From Clostridiales bacterium (GTDB lineage Bacteria; Bacillota; Clostridia; TANB77; CAG-508): 6,458 nt of DNA. The DNA lies in contig DOYA01000030.1 of the NCBI GenBank assembly GCA_003518755.1, positions 1-6,458 on the forward strand, read 5' to 3'. Shown piece by piece: positions 1 through 5,181 of the stretch (the first letter of the stretch is position 1; the number at the start of each line of letters is the position of its first letter). The position numbers and the translations under genes were made by a program. The notes under the pieces are model-generated. The model was not told the DNA's origin, searched no databases, and was given only the letters and a program-made list of their open reading frames with translations.

Positions 1-1112
1 CTGAATGTGGATATGTTCCAGAAGCTGATAAATATTTAAGAGAATTCGGATTAGATTATGCTATTGTAGAATCTCATGGTGTTTTATATGCTAACCCTAC
101 TCCAATTTATGGAACTTTAGCTCCAATAGTTTCACCTGACGGCTTCACAGTTTTTGGAAGAGATATGGAATCTTCTAGACAAGTTTGGAGCTCAATTAAT
201 GGCTATCCGGGTGATTTTAATTATAGAGATTTTTATAAAGACATTGGATATGAAACAGATTATGAATATATAAAACCATATATTGCACATAATGGTGTAA
301 GAGTTCATACTGGAATAAAATATCACAGAATTACTGGAAAAACTGACAATAAAGACATTTATGATATTGGGTGGGCAAAAGATTCAGCAGAAAAGCAAGC
401 TGGTCACTTTTTAAATTCTAGAACTAATCAAATAGAAAATGCATCAAAATATATGGATAAGCCCCCTATCGTCCTTTGCCCATATGATGCTGAGCTTTAT
501 GGTCATTGGTGGTATGAAGGTCCTTATTGGTTATATATTTTATTTAAAAAAATATATTATGATGAATGTAATTTTGAATTAATTACACCTTCTGAATATA
601 TAGATAAATATCCTTTAATTCAACAATGTACTCCTTGTAGATCTAGTTGGGGTGCAAATGGATATAGTGAAGTTTGGCTTAATCCAAGTAATGACTATGC
701 TCATAAACATCTTCATAAAGCTGGAGACAGAATGTGTGAGCTTGCATACAATTTTAGAAATGTAAAATCTGATTTAGATCAATTAGAAAAAGAAATATCT
801 GAATTAAGAAAACAGAAAAAATCTATTGCAAAAATTACATCTACAAAAAAATATAAAGATTTAAAATTAAAGCTTAGAGCATTAAACCAAGCAGCTCGTG
901 AACTTCTTTTACTTCAAAGTAGTGACTGGTTATTCATCATAACAAATAATACCATGGTAGATTATGCACATCGCAGAATTAAAGATCATACAGGAAGATT
1001 TACTAGATTATATAATGAATTAAATTCAGGCAAAATTGATAAAAAATTTCTGGAAGAAATTGAACTTAAAGATGCAATTTTTCCAGATATTGATTATAGG
1101 ATATATTTATAA
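1..1112 (+). CDS. GH57 1,4-alpha-glucan branching enzyme, C-terminal part (5' truncated by window edge)
   Basis: The reading frame is open from the first complete codon (position 3) to a TAA at 1110-1112, about 369 residues; the ATG at 165 is internal, because the 54 codons before it match the family. Glycoside hydrolase family 57 branching enzymes cut an alpha-1,4-glucan chain and re-attach it as an alpha-1,6 branch, in cytoplasmic glycogen synthesis. Visible marks: ECGY at the window start (the family's conserved region with the nucleophile Glu), then GRDMESSRQVWS, GYPGDFNYRDFYKDIGY, and PYDAELYGHWWYEGP near 480-525, whose Asp codon (486-488) should be the acid/base. The C-terminal helical domain ends with RALNQAARELLLLQSSDW and IFPDIDYRIYL, typical of the DUF1957-containing subgroup; a charged stretch near 770-870 looks like a coiled coil. 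Full-length relatives are about 520-550 residues, so roughly the first 150-180 are missing. It converges on the amidoligase block and ends at the shared hairpin. The function is well supported by motifs; other GH57 activities such as amylase are less likely. Confidence 0.93.
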   Translation, partial: ECGYVPEADKYLREFGLDYAIVESHGVLYANPTPIYGTLAPIVSPDGFTVFGRDMESSRQVWSSINGYPGDFNYRDFYKDIGYETDYEYIKPYIAHNGVRVHTGIKYHRITGKTDNKDIYDIGWAKDSAEKQAGHFLNSRTNQIENASKYMDKPPIVLCPYDAELYGHWWYEGPYWLYILFKKIYYDECNFELITPSEYIDKYPLIQQCTPCRSSWGANGYSEVWLNPSNDYAHKHLHKAGDRMCELAYNFRNVKSDLDQLEKEISELRKQKKSIAKITSTKKYKDLKLKLRALNQAARELLLLQSSDWLFIITNNTMVDYAHRRIKDHTGRFTRLYNELNSGKIDKKFLEEIELKDAIFPDIDYRIYL

Positions 1113-1148
1113 AAACCTTGTTTCATATTACTTGAAACAGGGTTTTTT
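1111..1148. terminator. bidirectional intrinsic terminator
   Basis: A 10-bp stem (left arm 1116-1125, right arm 1133-1142, one G-T pair, 7-base loop) is flanked by A's on the left (1111-1115) and T's on the right (1143-1148), which extend the pairing. Read on the plus strand it has a U-tract after the hairpin and ends the branching enzyme gene. Read on the minus strand the A-run becomes a U-run and ends the amidoligase transcript. The left A's overlap the stop codon of the plus-strand gene, and the minus-strand gene stops only about ten bases away at 1158. One hairpin therefore serves both converging units. Confidence 0.88.
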
Positions 1149-1157
1149 AGCCTAGAA

Positions 1158-2990
1158 TTATTTTTCTTTCTTTTTATCTTTTATAGACATTAATCCTTCA
1201 GATATAATTCCAGATGCAACACCATATTCATCTCCTGTAACTCTATCTCCTGTAGCCAATATTCTTCTTCCTAATTCTTGTTTTCCTATTATTATTGCAC
1301 CTTCTGCAAATTTCTTTTTTAAGCTGTTTTTCAATTTTGAATTTGCTTCTAATAATCTAGCATTTATTTTATATCTCTGTCTGTAGCATTCTCTATTTTC
1401 CTCTGGAATAACCATTTGAAGCAATTGTTCTAATGTTTCTTGTTCTGTTAATTTTTTATTTCTTATATTTTCAAAACACACTAAAATATTTTTTTCCTCT
1501 TCTGTACGTTCTAGCTCAACTTTTTGTTGTATATTGGCCAAATCCTCTGCGATTTTTATTAAACCTCCAAATAGATTTATATTTTCTATCCATGTATTAC
1601 TATCTATTGTTCCATTTGGAAGCCTAAATTCTATGGTATGTTTGTTATCTTCGCTTAGATTTTTAAAATTCATTCCTTTTGTTCTTTTTCCTTGTGCATT
1701 ACAAAGCTTTTTTTTAAACTCTTCTAAGTCTTTATCAATAGATAAATTGATTTTTCCAGAATTTACCATATTATAAAAATCCTTAGATATTGGAGCTGCC
1801 TGGTCTAAAATAGAAATTCTTGGAATCTCTCCTTTTTTATTACCTATTATATATATTATTGACTCTGAATTCATCCATATTTCTATCAAATTTTGCCACG
1901 CCTGTACACTTGTCAAATAATCTGCGCCAATATGTATATGTCCTGCACACCTTCTATTTACATATTGTCCCACAACATTTAAAATAGTACATATTCTTCG
2001 TATTCTTTTTGTTGTTTCAATATTATCTCCTGTTAATAGAGGATTACTTGGCGAAACAATTTCTGTCCCAATTTCTGTTATCGTACTTGGTATAAGTGAG
2101 TCATCGTCCTTGCATTTCCAATCAAGTACAAGCTTTTCTAACTTTTCTCTTGGCATTTCTCCAAATGTTTCAATTTCTATACCTACAGTCATTTTAGATG
2201 GTAAATTGATTGTAGCTCCACTATTATCATCAAATGAATCAACATAATCAATATTGCCTGATAATACTTCTAACATAAAGATTTCTTTATCTTCCCATTC
2301 ATATTCATCTTGCTCTTCTATAAAACTTCTTATATATTCAGGATTATCAATACTAAATAATAAATTAATAATATTATTTTTATCAAATCCAAATTCTTTT
2401 CTTCTTTCTATATAACTAGAAATATATTCAAAGTTTCTAGTACTACAAACGAATCTTACTATATCATCATTATCAAATTCAAATTCTTTCCTTCTTTTTA
2501 TGTAACTCTCTATATATTTGATATTTTTTGTTTCAGATACTAATCCTATAATATCATATTTTGTAAAGTTAAATTCGGTTCTTCTTTCTATATATTTTTC
2601 TGTATATTCAGGATTTGCGAGATTGAATAATAATCTCATAATATCAAATTTTGTAAATCGTAATTCTTTTCTTCTTTCTATATATTGGTCCATGTATTTG
2701 TAGTATTGGTCTTTGTCTGTATATTCAATATTACATATTAATCTTATAATATCTCGATTTATAAAACGAAATTCTTTTCGTCTTTTTATATATTTGTCTG
2801 TATATTCAAAGGTGCGTGGCCTAACTGTTAATAGATTTGTAATATCTAAGTTGTCTAGCTTAAATTCTTTTCGTCTTTCTATTAATTCATCCATCACAGT
2901 ATCATCTAGAAAACTTCTAATATTTGCAAAAATCAATGAATCCTTTAAATCACCATTTCTGTATGATTTCAAAACATCCTCTATGTTCAT
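1158..2990 (-). CDS. amidoligase family protein with N-terminal 30-residue repeats (copy A)
   Basis: 610 residues. The catalytic domain, about residues 263-485, matches the putative amidoligase family (PF12224-like, COOH-NH2 ligase of the glutamine-synthetase-like fold). Visible marks are MTVGIEIETFG (E272, E274), W291 followed by DDDSL, TEIVSPSNP (E310), CAGHIHIG (H351, H353) and TIEFRLPNGT (E454, R456). The family is predicted to form amide bonds between carboxyl and amino groups using ATP; few members have been tested, and the substrate here is unknown. Residues 33-249 form seven repeats around YIERRKEF...DIxxLL, probably helical pairs that could bind a partner or substrate. Residues after about 485 are charged and helical, ending in a Lys-rich tail without recognised domains. 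The ATG start has a GGAG eight bases upstream. No signal peptide or membrane segment is seen, so the protein should be cytoplasmic. It is the last gene of the leftward block, 20 bases after the 154-residue gene. The family call is strong; the biological role is open. Confidence 0.87.
   Translation of the reverse strand: MNIEDVLKSYRNGDLKDSLIFANIRSFLDDTVMDELIERRKEFKLDNLDITNLLTVRPRTFEYTDKYIKRRKEFRFINRDIIRLICNIEYTDKDQYYKYMDQYIERRKELRFTKFDIMRLLFNLANPEYTEKYIERRTEFNFTKYDIIGLVSETKNIKYIESYIKRRKEFEFDNDDIVRFVCSTRNFEYISSYIERRKEFGFDKNNIINLLFSIDNPEYIRSFIEEQDEYEWEDKEIFMLEVLSGNIDYVDSFDDNSGATINLPSKMTVGIEIETFGEMPREKLEKLVLDWKCKDDDSLIPSTITEIGTEIVSPSNPLLTGDNIETTKRIRRICTILNVVGQYVNRRCAGHIHIGADYLTSVQAWQNLIEIWMNSESIIYIIGNKKGEIPRISILDQAAPISKDFYNMVNSGKINLSIDKDLEEFKKKLCNAQGKRTKGMNFKNLSEDNKHTIEFRLPNGTIDSNTWIENINLFGGLIKIAEDLANIQQKVELERTEEEKNILVCFENIRNKKLTEQETLEQLLQMVIPEENRECYRQRYKINARLLEANSKLKNSLKKKFAEGAIIIGKQELGRRILATGDRVTGDEYGVASGIISEGLMSIKDKKKEK
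2244..2894 (-). repeat. seven tandem in-frame ~90-bp repeats in amidoligase A
   Basis: Seven coding repeats span residues 33-249, with lengths 31, 36, 30, 30, 30, 30 and 30. The core is YIERRKEFxF followed by DIxxLL and often NPEY. At DNA level the plus-strand motif AATTCTTTTCTTCTTTCTAT recurs in variant forms starting near 2392, 2482, 2572, 2662, 2770 and 2863, giving spacings of 90, 90, 90, 108 and 93. The last unit (residues 220-249) keeps the spacing but has lost the ERRKEF core (it reads EEQDEYEW). The pattern of two short amphipathic helices per unit suggests an alpha-solenoid, although I do not recognise a named repeat family. Confidence 0.85.
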
Positions 2991-2998
2991 ATTTAATT

Positions 2999-3002
2999 CT
3001 CC
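2999..3002 (-). promoter_or_regulatory. ribosome binding site of amidoligase A
   Basis: GGAG on the minus strand lies eight bases before the ATG at 2990, in the 20-base gap after the 154-residue gene. It is one of the clearest ribosome binding sites in the block. It fixes the start of copy A and suggests that this gene is translated without depending on coupling. Confidence 0.75.
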
Positions 3003-3010
3003 ATTCTATT

Positions 3011-3475
3011 CTATTGTTTCCAAAAAAAAGCTTTTACCCAATTCTTACACTTAGTTAATAATGATTCTCTGTATTTGGTTATTTGATTTGATAACTCGGT
3101 ATTTGCACCTTTTGTTAAAATCTTTCTATTCTTAAATAGAGTAGAGTATTGGCTATATTTTTTTTTCTTTTCTGCTTCTTCTTTTTCTATATCTTTTTTA
3201 AACTGTTCTCTTATTTCTTTTACTTGATTTTCATTTGCCCAATAATTCAAAAAAATATATGCGAAAATTGCTTTTGTTTCTCTTAATATGTTTTGTTCTT
3301 CAAAGGTACTGCTTAAATTATACTGATAGTTATAATTATCATTCATTTTTGTTTTTATCATATCTATAAATTCTTGTGGAATAAGCGCCAAATCTTTTTT
3401 ATCTATATATTTCAGTATTGTATAAACTTCTTTGTATGCATTTGGAAAATTTGATACATTTATCATATTTATCAC
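3011..3475 (-). CDS. hypothetical protein, 154 residues
   Basis: Not assigned to a named family. Residues 1-85 look like a compact helical domain (FPNAYKEVYTILKYI, IPQEFIDMI, EEQNILRETKAIFAYIFLNYWA). Then come a strongly charged, Lys/Glu-rich segment that may be a coiled coil (about 88-108), the patch LFKNRK, and a basic, aromatic C-terminus (WVKAFFWKQ). From memory, small clostridial hypothetical proteins share this plan (AYKEV..ILKY, IP, DEQN, Tyr/Trp-Ala-Thr/Asn-Glu), but I cannot name the family or give a function. The longest frame uses GTG, overlapping the previous gene's TGA by four bases (GTGA), which suggests translational coupling; an ATG at 3466 is an alternative, and neither has a strong ribosome binding site. 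It sits between the two amidoligase copies, 20 bases before copy A, so a linked role is possible but unproven. No transmembrane segment is seen. Confidence 0.7.
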   Translation of the reverse strand: MINMINVSNFPNAYKEVYTILKYIDKKDLALIPQEFIDMIKTKMNDNYNYQYNLSSTFEEQNILRETKAIFAYIFLNYWANENQVKEIREQFKKDIEKEEAEKKKKYSQYSTLFKNRKILTKGANTELSNQITKYRESLLTKCKNWVKAFFWKQ

Positions 3476-3894
3476 ACGCTTTCATTTAAATAATCAAGTA
3501 ATAATTGTTTGGCATATTTATTTACTATAATATAATTATCTGTAAAATTAGATTTATCAATTTTTTTCATAAATAAATTTGCATCTATTCTTTCTAATAA
3601 AACCATTTTATTTATCATTAATAAAGATAAAAAATATGTTATTTCATCCTTTATTATAATTGTTTTTCCCAATTCTTTTACATTATTTATATTATCTAAT
3701 ATTTCGATTTTATCTCCTAAACAATTTGCTATTGCTAACATATTAAGTTTGTCTTTCTTTTCTTCATTTGAATAATTATAATAATTCTCATCAATAATTC
3801 TTTTTATAATATCAGTAATACTATCACATTGGTAGTCAACATCGCCTTCGATTATTATTAGTTTTTTTAACATTTGTATTTTGCCTCTTTTCAT
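3472..3894 (-). CDS. hypothetical protein, 140 residues
   Basis: I do not recognise this protein. It is very rich in Ile, Asn, Lys and Tyr, matching DNA that is only about 16% GC over 3541-3720. The start is a probable strand (KKLIIIEGDV) followed by predicted helices (ITDIIKRIIDE; EEKKDKLNMLAIANCLGD), a hydrophobic stretch EITYFLSLLMINKMVLLERI, and a helical end (AKQLLLDYLNESV). The hydrophobic stretch contains charged residues and looks more like a buried helix than a membrane span. The ATG at 3894 overlaps the upstream TGA as ATGA but has no clear ribosome binding site. An ATG at 3873 has GAGG ten bases upstream and would give 133 residues beginning MLKKL, so the true start is undecided. 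Its four-base overlaps on both sides tie it to the amidoligase genes. It could be an accessory, substrate-presenting or immunity-type protein; nothing in the sequence decides. Confidence 0.65.
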   Translation of the reverse strand: MKRGKIQMLKKLIIIEGDVDYQCDSITDIIKRIIDENYYNYSNEEKKDKLNMLAIANCLGDKIEILDNINNVKELGKTIIIKDEITYFLSLLMINKMVLLERIDANLFMKKIDKSNFTDNYIIVNKYAKQLLLDYLNESV

Positions 3895-4757
3895 CTTAAT
3901 TTGGGTCTTAAAGTTCTTTCTATTTCTTCACTTGTATTCTTTAGTTCACTTTCTCTAATTCTATTAAATCCCGAAAATAAACTATCCTCTGTTATTTTAA
4001 TGCTTCTATCTGCAACATTGCATCCTATATAATTATTTATTTCCGGATTTTGTTGCAATAAGCTATTATTAATCCTATATCTTTCCCTATAAATATCTCG
4101 CTCACTCTCAGGTATAACAAGTTCAAGTAATAGTTCTAAAGTCTGTTCCTCATTAACAGCTTTATTTCTTATTAGTTCAAAACACTCTAAAAAATAGCAC
4201 TCTTGTCCTGTTGCTTTACTCCTAGATTTTTGTTGTATAATTGATAAATCTTCTGCAATTTTAACAATACTGCCAAATAAAGAAATATTTTCTAGCCAAG
4301 TCTCAGGTGATAATGATCCATTAGGAGTTCTAAATTCTATTGTTTGAATTCCGCCTTTCATTATATTATGAAAACTAATCCCTTTTTCTCTTTTTATTTG
4401 AGACTTACGTATTTGATTCTTAAAATCTTGTAAGTCACTTTCTTTGTTCAGTCTAATCATTCCAATTGCCATTTGCTTTTCTAAGTCGCGAGATATAGGT
4501 TCAGCATACTCTTTAATCCCAGGTCGAGGAATCTCGCCTTTTGCATTACTTATAATAAATAATATTCGTTCTGTATTAGCCCACAGTTCAACTAAATTTT
4601 GCCATGCCTGAGTATTAGTCAAATAGTTTGCTCCAATATGAATATGACCTCCACATGTTTTATTTACTTCTTGACCTAATTTTTTCAATATTAAGCATAT
4701 TCTTTTAATTTGACACACTATTGTTGGATCATTTCCGGTAAAATTTAGTGTGAACAT
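3891..4757 (-). CDS. amidoligase family protein copy B, C-terminal fragment (frameshifted)
   Basis: This frame carries most of a second amidoligase domain: CGGHIHIG (H38, H40 counting from the ATG at 4757) and TIEFRTPNGSL (E141, R143), followed by a helical region like that of copy A (EEQTLELLLELVIPE, RYRINNSLL). Over the stretch from VNKTCGGHIHIG to EPIS, 38 of 59 residues match copy A by hand count, so it is a close paralogue. It lacks the first strand with the GIEIE motif, which lies in the other frame just upstream (5118-4729). The frame is open back to an ATG at 4772, but the ATG at 4757 is preceded by GGAGGAG at a good distance and is the likelier start if this piece is translated on its own. 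Homology to copy A begins only around 4740. Its stop overlaps the next gene by four bases. Without the first part the fragment is unlikely to be an active enzyme. It may be a decayed gene, a sequencing error, or the second half of a slippage product. Confidence 0.75.
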   Translation of the reverse strand: MFTLNFTGNDPTIVCQIKRICLILKKLGQEVNKTCGGHIHIGANYLTNTQAWQNLVELWANTERILFIISNAKGEIPRPGIKEYAEPISRDLEKQMAIGMIRLNKESDLQDFKNQIRKSQIKREKGISFHNIMKGGIQTIEFRTPNGSLSPETWLENISLFGSIVKIAEDLSIIQQKSRSKATGQECYFLECFELIRNKAVNEEQTLELLLELVIPESERDIYRERYRINNSLLQQNPEINNYIGCNVADRSIKITEDSLFSGFNRIRESELKNTSEEIERTLRPKLR

Positions 4758-5118
4758 ATTCCACTCCTCCATTTAGTAGAGTGTCATCCAAAATGCTACG
4801 CTCTTCTTTAGGTGTCCATCCTTCAATAGCATAATTATTCAATAACCAAGCTTTCTGTCCTACTGATTCTATTTCTATTCCAATTGTCATTTCTTTAGGT
4901 AAATTAATTATAGACTTGCATGTCGATAATTCTAACAATCCGATATCTATACACTGTTTTAATATATCTATCTTACTATTCATTGAAAAATGAAATCCAA
5001 CTTTATCTTTTATATACTCTTCTATATCTGGCCATGTTAAAAAATGCATCAAAATAGCATCTTTCAAAAGAGTAAAAGCGACCTCTTCTTCATGTTTTTT
5101 CAAATACTCATCTATCAA
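4729..5118 (-). CDS. amidoligase family protein copy B, N-terminal fragment (frameshifted)
   Basis: 129 residues. Residues 71-129 hold the start of an amidoligase domain: INLPKEMTIGIEIESVG (E82, E84), a Trp at 101, and GGVEYV (E120). Then the frame leaves the family pattern and stops at a TGA (4731-4729). Removing one T from the TTTT at 4743-4740 joins V-E-Y-V-H-T-K-F directly to T-G-N-D-P of the downstream frame, restoring alignment with copy A. Residues 32-66 align in place with the last repeat of copy A (IEEYIKDK...DILK against IRSFIEEQ...IFMLE), so copy B has one repeat where copy A has seven. The first in-frame start is a TTG at 5118 with no ribosome binding site. One extra A in the ten-A tract at 5128-5137 would instead connect it to the ATG at 5147. 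Compared with copy A, DDDS reads as EERS and the Ser-Pro after the V-E-x-V motif is missing, both possible signs of decay. Confidence 0.72.
   Translation of the reverse strand: MIDEYLKKHEEEVAFTLLKDAILMHFLTWPDIEEYIKDKVGFHFSMNSKIDILKQCIDIGLLELSTCKSIINLPKEMTIGIEIESVGQKAWLLNNYAIEGWTPKEERSILDDTLLNGGVEYVHTKFYRK
4740..4743 (-). other. frame break in amidoligase B (TTTT run)
   Basis: On the minus strand the reading is AAA TTT TAC in the upstream frame, while homology resumes one base further on as ACC GGA AAT GAT. Dropping one T gives K-F-T-G-N-D-P, whose Thr-Gly aligns with the LTGDN of copy A, with the same 13-residue distance from Thr-Gly to R-I-C in both copies. The exact lesion could lie a few bases to either side, because the residues just before it (H-T-K-F) do not match the usual S-P-x-L well. 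Confidence 0.7.
4764..4770 (-). promoter_or_regulatory. internal ribosome binding site in amidoligase B
   Basis: GGAGGAG on the minus strand lies six bases before the ATG at 4757. In the upstream frame the same bases encode part of Asn-Gly-Gly-Val, a family motif, so the site may be accidental. It is nevertheless the strongest ribosome binding site in the window and would let the C-terminal fragment be translated separately. Confidence 0.5.
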
Positions 5119-5127
5119 TTTAATTCG

Positions 5128-5137
5128 TTTTTTTTTT
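5128..5137 (-). other. ten-A homopolymer at the start of amidoligase B
   Basis: The minus strand has ten consecutive A's just before the in-frame TTG start at 5118. The ATG at 5147 (preceded by GAGG at 5163-5160, 12 bases upstream) opens a ten-codon frame, MSDEKKNELN, whose TGA overlaps the TTG as TTGA. With eleven A's this frame would run straight into copy B as M-S-D-E-K-K-K-R-I-K-L-I-D-E-Y. The zero frame also contains A-AAA-AAC, a pattern that can promote -1 frameshifting, the direction needed here. Confidence 0.6.
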
Positions 5138-5181
5138 CATCGCTCATAAATGTTTTTAACCTCAAAACACAATCCACTTAT

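Noticed and set aside
165..1112. Branching enzyme start at the ATG at 165
   Set aside because: The frame is open to the window start and the codons before 165 encode conserved family sequence, including the ECGY motif, so this Met is internal.
2244..2894. CRISPR-like periodic repeats every ~90 bases
   Set aside because: Spacing is in multiples of three within an open frame, the units are diverged, and the intervals are themselves repeated protein sequence rather than unique spacers.
1433..3054. Several plus-strand open frames across the amidoligase A region and the end of the upstream gene
   Set aside because: They lie opposite a gene with strong family motifs and regular repeats, have hydrophobic, biased compositions expected from reading AT-rich coding DNA backwards, and show no ribosome binding site or homology.
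1158..5118. A gamma-glutamylcyclotransferase (AIG2-like) partner, common near amidoligases
   Set aside because: Neither small protein shows the Y-G-S-N-L start motif or other marks of that family.
5115..5147. A ten-codon leader peptide MSDEKKNELN as a separate gene
   Set aside because: It is too short to support as a gene and is more simply explained as the out-of-frame start of amidoligase B. It is described with the ten-A tract.
5135..5175. A promoter before amidoligase B (TTGTGT, 17 bases, TTATGA)
   Set aside because: The match is weak in very AT-rich DNA, and the -10 element would overlap the ATG at 5147.
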